Below, in pieces: positions 34,206 to 44,869 of a DNA stretch of 64,000 nucleotides. The notes beneath the pieces were generated by a model. The model saw only the letters and a program-made list of their open reading frames with translations. It was not told where the DNA came from and ran no database searches. The position numbers and the translations under genes are program-made. Each line of letters begins with the position of its first letter. The stretch's first letter is position 1. Origin of the DNA: Nemertoderma westbladi (Eukaryota; Xenacoelomorpha; Nemertodermatida; Nemertodermatidae); contig JAUCBJ010007473.1 in NCBI GenBank assembly GCA_032718475.1, positions 1 through 64,000 on the forward strand. The letters run 5' to 3'.

Positions 34206-35923
34206 CAGTAACGCTTTCAAATAACGTCCTATTGGATCCTAATAGGATCCTAATAGGAACCTAATAGGAAATAAATAACCTTTAGGAAATCACTTGGAAT
34301 TTGCCTAATGTGAGTCTACCTAGTGCGGCTAAATATCAAAGCTTAGAAGTGTCTGTCAATCAACCTCCTGGGATTGCTGAAAGTAGTAAAGAGAGCCGCT
34401 TTGTCTAGTGGTTGAGTTGTATTTCCCTTATCCCCTGACCTATCTTACAACAACGATACTCCCCATAGGCTAATGTTAAATATGCAAAGTACACGTACTA
34501 GCTTTAACTCAACATCTGGACACATTAACTACCATACGGTAAAGGTAACGCCGCTTGTGCAAAATAGGCGTTGAGTAAGCCTCAACAAGTAGTTGGGCTG
34601 CTAAAGCGTAATCTGATTGTATTCGGACGTCAAACTTTTAATAATTTTATTTAAATTATTGTGCGAACTTTTTAGATCTGGCGATTTTACCATTTCCATG
34701 GTATAATAAATATAATGAATATTAATAACAATATGCCAAGAGGTTAAGTTTGTTACAAACCGCCACTAAACTCTGTTCTGGTCTGTTAATTCCTGTAGGA
34801 TGTTATGTCATTTATTTTTCGTAGTGGTAGCGATACGGATTGTGACATGTTGCGGAATCTGCTTAGAGAGTGTAATGTGCTTTGTGGGTGTTATGTTTAA
34901 ATACGGAACTTGTGTGTTTCAGTAAAATATAGCATTCAATATTACAGTTTATCTATGTCGGGAAGGGAGGGGGGGGGGGGGGCAATGGTCCCTAGCCCTC
35001 AGCCCTCCTTCGGGACTAATCAATGACTTACTATTGGCCGAACGGATATTTAACTACACAATGAGATACGGCGAGTAAGGCAGTAAGTGGGCTGCTAATA
35101 ATTAATAGCCCATATGCATTTTTAAGACTATAATAAATATTTGAACACCCAATTATCTACCCCTGTACTCCCCTTACAGCAAACAGTGTTTATATAGTAA
35201 TCAGAATGTCAATGTGTATAGGAAATGAAAATTTACCGTGGATAACATACATTTATTTAGTCGCCCAGTTTTAGCCCCTGTCTAATTATTATTAATTAAA
35301 CTAATAAATGAAAATAAACTAATATTTATTCTATTAATAATTACACAAACATTGTGTTTTACTTTTTATTACTCCAAATATGTTCAATAGTAATAAATAC
35401 AGTGTGTGATACAACATTTATTTGTAAGTTCAATACGATTTTAAATTATTCCAGAGCCCACCAGCCCACGGACGTTAACTATGTGCGGATGTGTGGATTT
35501 CATCTATTAGAGTTTATATTTTAAATATTATTTACGTCAGAGGCTGGCAATACAAGGTACAACAGTAGGAGGAGTGTAATCTTCCATCGATATCCATACC
35601 TCAATGTAATGAACTGAACACTACGCAAAGTTTAGGCTGAGTCTACTCCATTCTATACAACTTAATGATTGACAGGATAGAGAAGAAGTAGACCAGCACA
35701 AGCATAGTCTGAGTCAGTCCACCTTCCAGACATCAAAGTAAGCGCCGATTTCCAAGTAAATTCCTAATGAAATCCAAGTCAAATCCTAAGTGCCTCCAAG
35801 TCTGGAATTTGGGCTAAATTTAATTTCCAATTAAATCCTAACTCCAATAGTAGTGAATCAGTGACTTGGATCCTAATAGGATCCTATTAGGAACCAATAC
35901 GACGTTATTTGAAAGCGGTACTG
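34206..35923. mobile_element. Non-autonomous Tc1/mariner-like element, 1.7 kb
   Basis: Inverted termini begin CAGTA and share CGCTTTCAAATAACGTC, then CCTAATAGGATCCTA-type words. TA dinucleotides flank both ends (34204-34205, 35924-35925), the Tc1/mariner signature. The 1,718-bp interior is AT-rich with no transposase frame, so mobilisation would need a helper. The sub-terminal AATAGGATCC palindromes recur at both ends. Confidence 0.75.
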
Positions 35924-35938
35924 TAATTGGTTTTTACC

Positions 35939-36313
35939 ATGGCGATAGTGGAGGATTTCACCAAACTCCAAGGTGATATGCTAGGAATAATCAGAGGCAT
36001 CAAGCAAAAGAAATCAGTAAACCAGGAAGACGAGAAACGACTAATTGATAATCTATTCTCCATTAATTCAATCTTTACCACTCTACAAGGTAAGCTGAAT
36101 GAGGCTCATGAGGATGCCCTTGTCTCAAAAACAGAGCTGCTCAAATTGAAGGAATCCCCTCGCCCTATACAAATCCAACAGCCTACACCGAACATCCACC
36201 CTGCCCGTGTACCCCAAATCCAATGCGGTCGCGATTCCGGCAGTCCACCCTATACCGCCGCTCTACTTAACAACGGCAGGACAACAAACAATACCACCAC
36301 AACGCAGACATAG
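35939..36313 (+). CDS. ORF1/gag-like frame of unknown LINE, possibly partial
   Basis: ATG at 35939 in good context (ACCATGG) opens a 124-codon frame: MAIVEDFTKLQGDMLGIIRG, KKSVNQEDEKRLIDNLFSIN, then a helical stretch and a Pro/Gln/Thr-rich tail ending TTTTQT. The N-terminal helix and charged linker resemble ORF1 proteins of non-LTR elements, but no RNA-binding motif is present. It lies directly after the Tc1/mariner-like element. A tandem duplication begins at its stop codon. Could also be a host gene fragment; not certain. Confidence 0.4.
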   Translation: MAIVEDFTKLQGDMLGIIRGIKQKKSVNQEDEKRLIDNLFSINSIFTTLQGKLNEAHEDALVSKTELLKLKESPRPIQIQQPTPNIHPARVPQIQCGRDSGSPPYTAALLNNGRTTNNTTTTQT

Positions 36314-36640
36314 CGAACCACTAAGTCTTCAGGCTTCTATATTACTTTCAATCGATTCAGCGCTCAAGAAAACCTATAAAAATGCTTTGCAAATCAAAAC
36401 TTTTGTGTATTTTCCGAATCTCGTATTTTTCAAAATTTGAAGTGCCACGCCCTAATTTTGGTGCACCAAAAATGGCGAACCACTAAGTCTTCAGGCTTCT
36501 ATATTACTATCAATCGATTCAGCGTTCCAGAAAACCAATAAAAATGCTTCGAAATCAAAACTTTAGTAAATTTTCCTTTAGTAATTTTGAAATTTTAAAG
36601 TGCCACGCCCTAATTTTGGTGCTCCAAAAATGACGTACCA
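36312..36640. repeat. Two tandem copies of a 165-bp block
   Basis: Each copy begins GCGAACCACTAAGTCTTCAG (second: same text) and ends GCCACGCCCTAATTTTGGTG; they differ by scattered changes and a few indels. Confidence 0.85.
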
Positions 36641-36949
36641 CTACACTTACATTCTTGTATAGAGCATTACAGTGATCTAAACCAATAATTATAAATAAAA
36701 ATAGCCCAAACATAAATAATTACTAAATCACGAATGACTTTGTAAAATTTGAAAATTTCAAAAAATTTGGTGCTGGAGACCAAATTTTGAAGTGGCACCC
36801 ACATCGAAAAGTAGAAATCCAATTGCAACGTCGTTTTTTGCAAAAGATGCGGCATTAAATTTGGCTAATTCTCAATAAAAATTGGGCCGGTACGTAATGT
36901 GGTTGCAAAGTTACAGCAACTAAAAACTAGGAAGGGGCCGATTCGATTT

Positions 36950-37305
36950 TCCCCCTTGGTGTTGGGAATAATGGCAACAAAATTGAGAATAATACGCGGT
37001 CAACTTCAACTGGTGGAAGTTGGGAATTCAACAGTAAAGTATTCACTTTACTGTTGAATTCCCAACTTCCACCTCATATATGTATGTATTATTCTCAATT
37101 TTGTCAAACCCTCTCCGTGCCTAACCAGCACCCACTACGAGGAAACTCTGGTATTTGATTTGAGTAGAACCTCATACAGACTCAGATACTGACAAGGTCC
37201 CAAATGTTAAAAACATGGCACGTCGGTAGGGCGCTCTCAAAGGCGGAGTCACTCGAGCCTATAACCGCATCGAGAAACAACTAAAGGGAGTCGAGACCCC
37301 CCTCA
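36950..37305 (+). mobile_element. 5' segment of BEL-like element, copy A
   Basis: Nearly identical to 40707-41141, including the long hairpin, the CCTCTCCGTGCCTAACCAGC stretch and the gag start region, but lacking about 77 bp that contain the gag ATG. It ends exactly where the RTE-like LINE fragment begins (37306), after CCCCCCTCAG. Confidence 0.85.
37012..37073. repeat. 29-bp perfect hairpin, copy A
   Basis: Arms of 29 bp (GGTGGAAGTTGGGAATTCAA then CAGTAAAGT) around loop ATTC. An outer pair AATTGAGAATAATAC and GTATTATTCTCAATT extends the fold. The same structure is at 40770-40831. Confidence 0.95.
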
Positions 37306-38000
37306 GTTGGTCTTTTTATTAACTCCAGAAAGACCAAAATTTTGACAGTTAACTTTGAAAGTTCTCAGCAAGTCTCTGATCGGATGAGCATAAGCTCAAA
37401 GGATGGTATGCTTGAGCATGTGGACGACTTCTGTTACCTGGGATCATGGATCCGGAAGTCAGGTGCGGACCTTCGAATACGTAAGGGAAAGGCATGGGCA
37501 GCCTTGAATAGGGTTCCAGGATTTGGAAGTCACCGAGAATTAATCGGAAACTTAAGGTCCGATTATTTAGAGCAGTAGTAGTTCCAGTACTCCTCTATCG
37601 GAGTCCATGCTGGGCTCTAACTGCTGAGGACACCAAATCTCTGGATGGCACATTCACAAGAATGCTACGCCGGGTTCATTGTGTCAAGTACAATGCACAC
37701 ATCTCCAACCAGACACTATATAACATTGGAGGTGTCTCATTGATTCCCCCAAGCTTGACACTAGAACAAAATCGCCTCCGCTTTGCAGGACATTGCTTTC
37801 GCCGTGAGGACCAGCCAGTGCATAATCTGGTACTTTGGCAGCCTCAAGGAGTGAATAAGCATGGTGGACAGCCCATGACTTTCTTGAGACGCATCTTAAA
37901 GGACACTGGCCTTGAAGATGCGGATGATCTAGCAAATGTTATGGGTGATAGGGAGTTGTGGCGGCGCAATTTTGTCGACAAGCCGGCACAGCATTCTTAA
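37306..38000 (+). pseudogene. RTE-like LINE reverse transcriptase 3' part, frameshifted
   Basis: Starts at the same base as 13317 and gives LFINSRKTKILTVNF, FCYLGSWIRKSG, and RIRKGKAWAALNR. One base is missing near 37520 compared with the copy at 13520. In the new frame it continues with KLKVRLFRAVVVPVLLYRS, RMLRRVHCVKYN, RLRFAGHCFRRED and VLWQPQGV to a stop at 38000. This is the region after catalytic motif C. It overlaps in family with the minus-strand fragment at 10908-11128. Confidence 0.85.
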
Positions 38001-38103
38001 AAATGCAGCTGCAATGCTTCTTGAACTGGGTTCCAGCCGAAAACAATCCATTTCCAGAGATAAAATCCTGAAGATGGACAGAATTTCGGTTAACACTATT
38101 GCT

Positions 38104-38610
38104 TTAGACCCAGGGCGATGTAGGTGATTGATGCAGACTTGCATTAAAGTCTCCCAGGAATGTTAAGAATGCATGCTGATCCACTCCATCAGTAGCTGCT
38201 TGTAGATTGTGGTAGAAATTTTCCACCTCCTCTACAGGGGCAACACTAGTTGGAGAGTAGCACACAATCAGAACCACCTTAGGAAACTTCTTAGCCAGTC
38301 TTCCAGAACATGAGAAGTGGCAATGGATGATGCGGTTAGAGATTTGGTCTATTTTGTCCAATGCTGCATGTGCAGTTGGATTCATCAATAGACCAATTCC
38401 ACCATTGCCACTATCATCTGCTGACGTGAGGGCGAGTCGCCAACCGCCCCCCATGTCCTTAATCAGAACGTCATCAGTCTGTCCAGTCTGCATTCGGTGC
38501 TCTTGAACACCCACTGCGCTAAGAGAAAGCTTATCTGCCAAGGCAGTCAGCTCACCTTGTCGCATTGGGGACCCGAGTGTTAGGGTTAGGAAGTCTGACA
38601 TTAACAGATT
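38104..38610 (-). pseudogene. LINE endonuclease (EEP) fragment
   Basis: Minus-strand frame with GELTALADKLSLSAVGVQEH, GGIGLLMNPTAHAALD, VVLIVCYSPTS and FLGDFNASLH: the apurinic-like endonuclease of RTE-type LINEs, which nicks target DNA. It stops after the GDFNA motif, so the C-terminal catalytic SDH part is lost. It is in opposite orientation to the adjacent reverse transcriptase piece. Confidence 0.85.
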
Positions 38611-38678
38611 GCTCCGGTCTTTTTGCCTTTGTTTCTAGGCATGGAGTCTTTAAGGTTTGTGTTAAATTGTGAACTGTT

Positions 38679-39360
38679 TCAGATAACTCTAACGTTAGTT
38701 TTAAAGTTTTCCAATTCTGGGTCAACGTTTTTAGGAGGAGGCCTATTAAACTCGCCGATGGAGTCTTTAGAGTCTGTTCTCATGCTGAGATTCTGGCACG
38801 TGGGTCGACGTGGTTTAGGTGTCACATGTTGAGTTTGTGTCTTCTCCTCACTAATGGGCTCTGTATTTGCCTCATTTATTGCGCGTAGAGCCTCCACTAA
38901 CTGTTCATTTGTTATCTTTAGCGGTCCTTTGTTGACATAATCTGAGGGCAGTACACCTCCAAACCCCTCCTGTGAGGGAGGGAAGGCCGGGCCCGCCTCT
39001 TCAGAAACCTGTCCCGATTGTTCAGTGTCATTATTCTTATCATTATCATTACTCGTCGATTTATCTATAAGAGATTTGTCTACGGGCTCTTCCCATTCCC
39101 TCTGCAAGGGCTCTGTTTGTTGTATTTTTGAGACTCTGTGGTTACTCAACTTTAACAGGTTTGTATTGAGGTCGGTCTAGGAAGCTTCTGGTGTCTATTA
39201 GAGGTATGTTCGGTATAGTGGGTTCTGGAACATCTTCTCCTTCACTCCTTTTAACTTCAACTTCCTCCATACGAATTCGATACTCTGTAGCGACTTGTGT
39301 ATCACGTAAAACTTGAGCATTATAGTCCAGTTCTCTTTCTTTATGTTCATGGTATTTCAA
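38679..39360 (-). pseudogene. Decayed acidic ORF pair, unknown (gag-like?)
   Basis: Two overlapping minus-strand frames: the first (39360-39142) is KYHEHKERELDYNAQVLRD and an acidic helix; the second (39149-38679) is EEPVDKSLIDKSTSNDNDKN, then KITNEQLVEALRAINEANTE and a Pro/Arg-rich end. A frame change near 39145 would join them. Charged, helix-rich composition suits a retroelement gag leader, but no family is recognised. Confidence 0.3.
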
Positions 39361-39684
39361 TTTTTCATAATGCGAGTTAAATATTTTTTGGATTTATTTG
39401 TTATGAATATTCCAATATCAGTACTGGGTGCGGGAATATAAAATTTGGGTATATTCAATAGACTGGGGGCGATTTATGGGCAATATTGGGGCGACTTACG
39501 GGGCACGGGACTCATATCAGATATTTAAGGGCCAAGGGTGGGAGGTAAAATCAAGCAGTACTTTAGGTGTCAGGGTTGCCTGATACTTATTTAGGCCTAG
39601 ACAACCTCCTTCTACTTCGGTAGTTGGTAACCCGCTAGGCCTGGGGACAAGGACTGCCCTTAGCGGTTCCTGGCCACCAGCAGT
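39361..39684. other. No recognised gene
   Basis: AT-rich then mixed sequence between the decayed ORFs and the tandem repeats. Nothing supported. Confidence 0.5.
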
Positions 39685-40360
39685 GATTACGAGCCTGAAA
39701 AGGATTCGGAAAGCTTGCTGATGCCAGGGATTTGCGACGGGAACTGACAGATCCTTAGCGGTCCCTGGTCACCGGCAGTGTTTACGAGTCTGAAAAGGAT
39801 TTGGAAAGCTTGCTGACTGCGCCAGTGACTTGCGAAGGATCGACCGACTGGACGAAGGAAGGGTTCGACGAGGACTGAATTCCTGGCGTGGGGTTCCACG
39901 ACCGGCGTTAGTATGAGCCTGAAAAGGATTCGGAAAGCTCCGACAGTTGGGACTCACAACGGGCCGACAGACCCCTAGCCAAGCCGTACCGCTTTCCTGA
40001 TGACCGATCCCTTCGGGGTTCGGGAAGGGTGGGACAGACACGCAACAGGGTCGAAAGACAGAGGACCAGACTCTACTGGCCTACCGACTATTCAGAGCAG
40101 CTTCTCGGCCACCAACGCGACTACGAGCCTGAAAAGGATTCGGAAAGCTTAGGTGGTTGGGACCCTGCGATGAACCGACAGACCCCTAGCCAAGCCATAC
40201 CGCTTTCCTAATGACCGATCCCTTCGGGGTTCGGGAAGGGTGGGACGGACACGCAACTGGGTCGACCGACCCAACAGACCCTTAGCCAAGCCGTACCGCT
40301 TTCCTGATGACCGATCCCTTCGGGGTTCGGGAAGGGTGAGACGGACATGCAACAGGGTCG
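39685..40360. repeat. GC-richer composite tandem repeat
   Basis: Two interleaved motifs: GAGCCTGAAAAGGATTCGGA appears about four times (near 39692, 39787, 39913, 40127), and a block of about 78 bp from CAGACCCCTAGCCAAGCCGT to GGGTGGGACGGACACGCAAC appears three times (near 39970, 40178, 40278). In one frame the first motif reads EPEKDSES, close to YKPERDSEQD in the downstream gag at about 42211. Confidence 0.8.
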
Positions 40361-40706
40361 ACCGACACTGACACTACGGTACAGGGACTAGAACTGAGGG
40401 AAAATGGGGATCATTAGTTAGGTTAAAATCTGAAAGCGAACAGTGGGTAATTAAATAATGTACTGTAGGAATTTATATATTTGTGTATTATTGTGAATAT
40501 TTGGTATATTGGTGTGGGGAAGCCCAAATTATTCTCAATCAGAGTTCAATCAGAGTTTAAGTTACATTAAAGATTATATCCAACCAATGCAGTTTTTTCT
40601 CTACTCGCAATTCTGCATCTCAGGTAATATCTCCTTCTCTACTCCCAATACCCGGTGACTGGCCAGAATCAAGTGGTCTGAAAATTCCACCACCAGCATC
40701 GGCGTT
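40361..40706. other. No recognised gene; possible LTR/leader remnant
   Basis: AT-rich sequence leading into the BEL-like 5' region. Could contain an LTR end but no second copy is in the window to define it. Confidence 0.35.
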
Positions 40707-40769
40707 TTCCCCCTTGGTGTTGGGAATAATGGCAACAAATTTGAGAATAATACGTGGTCAACTTCAACT

Positions 40770-40831
40770 GGTGGAAGTTGGGAATTCAACAGTAAAGTAT
40801 TCACTTTACTGTTGAATTCCCAACTTCCACC
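40770..40831. repeat. 29-bp perfect hairpin, copy B
   Basis: Same arms, loop ATTC and outer inverted pair as at 37012-37073, in the leader about 140 bp before the gag ATG. Confidence 0.95.
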
Positions 40832-40968
40832 TCATATATGTATGTATTATTCTCAATTTTGTCAAACCCTCTCCGTGCCTAACCAGCACCCACTACGAGG
40901 AAACTCTGGTATTTGATTTGAGACAAAGTCGTGGCTTAATAAACTTTTATAAACGAAGCGTTAGAATA

Positions 40969-43812
40969 ATGGAGGATAACGTCTACGACACTGATGGGGT
41001 AGAACCCCATACAGACTCAGATACTGACAAGGTCCCCAATTTTAAAAACATGGCACGTCGGTAGGGCGCTCTCAAAGGCGGAGTCACTCGAGTCTATAAC
41101 CGCATCGAGAAACAACTAAAGGGAGTCGAGACCCCCCTCAGCGACATACAAACTCAGTTACAAAAAATTCTAAGTATCCTCCAACGATACGAACGAATGA
41201 TACAAGCATATCAGGAACTAATTCCCGCAACCGATCTGGAAAACTACCCCAGAATGGAGGAACATACTGCACATTTGGAAGAGTTCTGTAAACAACATCG
41301 GAGGACCCTCAGCCTCGTGAGAGGTTATGAGGAACAATACTACAAAAGGACCGAAAGGGCGGATGTGGAATCAGTGCGGACCTCCGGTACCAGGACATTG
41401 GTTCCAAGAAAAAGGATCGGGTCCTCGAGGCACCAGCACTCCAGTGCCAGAAGTGAGATATCCGGATCAGCACGTAGTTCCCAAGGGGGTCAACCACTCC
41501 GAGACCAGCTACGAGAACAGAGGGCACTGGCCCTTAAAGCCCGAATGGAGGATGAATATGTTCAATTACAGATCGAACAGGACGTACTAGCAGAGGAAAG
41601 ACATAAACAGGAGGCCGAACTACAGGCCAAAAGACAAAAGCAAGTAGCCGAAATACAGGCCGAAAGATGTAAACAAGAGGCCGAACAACGTAAACAAGAG
41701 GCTGAACAACGTAAATGAGAGGCCGAACAACAGGCCGAACAATGTAAACAAGAGGCCGAAAGGAATAAACAAGAGGCCGAAAGACATAAACAAGAGGCCG
41801 AACAACAGGCCGAAATACGTAAACGAGAGGTTGAACAACAGGCTGAAATACGTAAACAAGAGGCCGAAATGTGTAAACGAAATGCTGAGGCCCAAGCAAT
41901 TCTTATTCACAAGAAGAATGCGGATATTGCTAAACTCGCAGACTATGAAGCCGCACTCATAGAACGGGACCTTCAACTGTACGAGGACTGGGAAAGGTGT
42001 ATAGTACAGGACTATGAACCAACCCCGGTTCCGGAATTAGAAAAGTCATTTACGCCACCAGCTGCGAAACCTCCGAAAACCGAGTTCCCACCGGTCATAC
42101 GGTCCACACTATCGGCACAAGCACCAGTGTTCCATCCCCCACCGGTTACGCTCAAGAACGAGGAACCCTATTTCCCCTCCAACCCTACGGCACCGAGCGT
42201 TCCCCAGTACAAGCCTGAAAGGGACTCGGAACAGGATGCCACCCCTCGATCCAATAATCCATTCACGTCCAACCCGAAAACCCATAATTGCGTCATTATT
42301 AAAACTCCACCTCTTATCGATCCATCATGTATGGGAGAGAGCGTTAATAATTACGGCCTTCCTAGTCATTCCAGTTCGGACGATGTCGGCATCATCCGAG
42401 CCTTGGAGAACCGCCTAGCTATGCCCAAGATGGAAATCCGTACCTTCGAGGGCGACCCCGTCAACTACCTCAGATTTAAAAAACGGTTCTTTGCTCAGAT
42501 CGGCTCAACAGACATAACCGACGCGCAAGAACTGGTATATTTGTCTCAGTATTTGGGTGACAAACCACGCCGTATAGTTCGGTGCTTCGAAGGAGGATCC
42601 CATGAGGCTTACCACGATGCGTGGAAAACACTTGATAAGAGATACGGCAACGTTGGAACCATAATTAACAAGATGCTTGAAAAACTGATACAGGATGCTG
42701 GATCCCTAGGAGACCCACAGAATATACAAGAGTTTTCGGACTCAATGAAGGACGCCTATTATACTTTGAAACCATTAAACTAAGAGGAACAAGTAAATAA
42801 CATCTTAAACCTCCGACAGATTGCCCGGAAATTTCCTGGATGGTTACAAAGTAAATGGGCATATAAATGTGTGGATCACAGACGCAGACACCTGGACCGG
42901 GATCCTAGTTTCCTTGAAATGTCGGCATTCCTAGATGATATCTCCGAAGCCATGAATGACTCGATGTTCTCCAAGCAAAGTCTCTCCAAATTAGATGGAA
43001 TAGAGAACAACTCTAGGAGCAGAGCACCCACTCCAAAACCGAGATTCCGCCCCCCTCCGGTGAGTACGATGGCCATCACCATGGCCGAGGATTCGGACGA
43101 CGAGGATTATGAGGAACCGACATCGGCAGAGGAATGGGCGTGTTATCTGGCGAACTGGGCACCCGAGAGGGAAGGCACCAAAACCTCCCTTCTATGTCTC
43201 TTCTGTGGAGAGAAACACAAAGTGGAATTCTGCAGAAAATTCCAGTTCGCTGAATTAGTCCCACGCTTCGAGGCAATCATGAAACACCGAGGATGCTTCC
43301 AGTGTCTTGGTACAGGCCATTACGTGCGGGATTGTGAACAGAGGTCATGTTGCGCAGTCTGCAACGATCTACGACATCACACACTCCTCCACATTCCTGC
43401 AAACTTTGACTTCACTACACTACCATTCCGAATTGAGTCCAAGTGAAGAGGGGAAACAAACAACGTCTCAAAGGGTCCCTGGACGATCCAGCGGAGAGAA
43501 ACAAACCCGTTCAAGACCACCGATGACGTATCACATGTAACCAGCATATCAGCTACGGTCAATCTGATAAACCGACGGTATATGGTTTTCGCCAAGGTAA
43601 TACCGGTAAGGATCCAAGGCGTCGGGAAATCCCTGACCACACTCGCGTTCCTGGATAATGGGTCAGATGGAACTATAATCGACAGGGATTTTCTGGGACA
43701 GCTGGGCCTAGAATACGAACCCTGCAAGCGACAAATAAAATATACTAAATTGTACCGCAGAGAACATAGGATCGGCAGCATGCCGATCCTAGTAATAACT
43801 TTTAGTAACTAA
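40969..43812 (+). pseudogene. BEL/Pao gag-protease, four nonsense codons, no frameshift
   Basis: From ATG 40969 a single frame runs 2.8 kb, broken by TAG at 41062, TGA at 41716, TAA at 42781 and TGA at 43444. Order: N-terminal helical domain; a long Glu/Gln/Lys/Arg coiled coil with EAEQRKQEAEQRK repeats; proline-rich linker; capsid-like domain (IRTFEGDPVNYLRFKKRFF, LDKRYGNVGTIINKMLEKL); two or three zinc knuckles (CLFCGEKHKVEFC, CFQCLGTGHYVRDC, CCAVCNDLRHHTLLH); and protease (LAFLDNGSDGTIIDRDF). It would make the particle protein and the protease that matures it. The frame loses similarity after about 43735. The stops are all one C-to-T step from Gln or Arg codons. Confidence 0.85.
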
Positions 43813-44049
43813 TCTCTTACACGATACTGCTGTACTGCACCATGCAAATATAACCTGTTATCTGTCAGTCTGTACCTACTGCTGTAAACTACTCCCTCAC
43901 CGGGTACCGGTACCCCTAACCATACATTCCATAATCCAGTAATCTGCGGTCCATTCCATTATCTGTGGCAAATCACCCATACGCTGACCCTTTTACACGT
44001 GAGCCCCATTGTCCTCTTCTAAAACTAAACTCGAGACACCCCCACAATC

Positions 44050-44744
44050 ATGCCAACTCGCAATGAACACCAAGATATTTCCACACGAATGGATCGACTT
44101 GAGAAACTTTTGGCTGCTGTATCTTCCGACTTAAAAGCCATTACCACCCAATTAAACCCAACCGATGGGTCCCCCTCACTTATACAAACGATTAATATCC
44201 TACGCGATGAAAACGGATACCTTAAAGAGAATCTCAATGCCGTTCGCGATTCCTCAACCAGTACATAAGACGACACAATGTCCTCCTTCACGGAATCCCG
44301 GAAGGAAATCCCAAATCCGACTGTGATTGTCTCTTGCAGATATTATCCTCTCTGTCCATTAATCCAAATTTACTCGATGTTTGTCATCGCCTAGGACGAC
44401 CTAAATCAAAACCTCGACCTTTATTAATACGCTTCCTGGGACACGCAACACATTACACTATTCATTCATGGAAAGCCGAACTACCAAAAGGAATCTACCC
44501 GAGTGATCACCTCACAACTTATCGCGCTTCACTACTGCGTGAGTGTACATCGCTGAAGGCCAATAAGCAAATCTTTGCCGCGTATTCCTTTAACGGTGTG
44601 GTTTGCATCCGTATAAGGAAGAATTCAGATCCCATCCAAATCCACAAATTAGCCGATATTCCGTCGCGCCATGCTTTGTCCTCTAACGATACCCCCCCTG
44701 CCCGATACTCATATTGGGTCTGCCTCCATCAATCCGATCAGTAG
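44050..44744 (+). pseudogene. LINE ORF1 (L1-like RNA-binding type), one frameshift
   Basis: ATG at 44050 opens a coiled-coil start (STRMDRLEKLLAAVSSDLKA). The frame ends at 44268, and the continuing frame gives RRHNVLLHGIPEGNPKSD, VCHRLGRPKSKPRPLLIRFL and SLKANKQIFAAYSFNG to a stop at 44744. R-N-V-G-I-P-E and HRLGR-K-RP are the hallmarks of Transposase_22/L1 ORF1-type RRM proteins that coat element RNA. No matching ORF2 follows. Confidence 0.7.
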
Positions 44745-44869
44745 CGGGGTACGTCTCCTCCGCAGCTCTGGAGCGAGTGAGGTCCCTCCTGTCGATCTGT
44801 AACTAGGTTTAATTACACTATTACGTATGTCTTACAATCTGTATAACAATATATATATATATATATATA

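Larger units (their letters stand above)
40707..43812 (+). mobile_element. BEL/Pao element, 5' part, copy B
   Basis: Leader (with hairpin at 40770-40831), gag and the start of protease, all plus strand. Nothing of reverse transcriptase or integrase follows; after 43812 the sequence changes to other elements. The leader is duplicated at 36950-37305. Confidence 0.85.

Noticed and set aside
41534-41976. Minus-strand frames with repeated FRPLVYV and FGLLF words
   Set aside because: Antisense shadow of the gag coiled-coil repeat on the plus strand.
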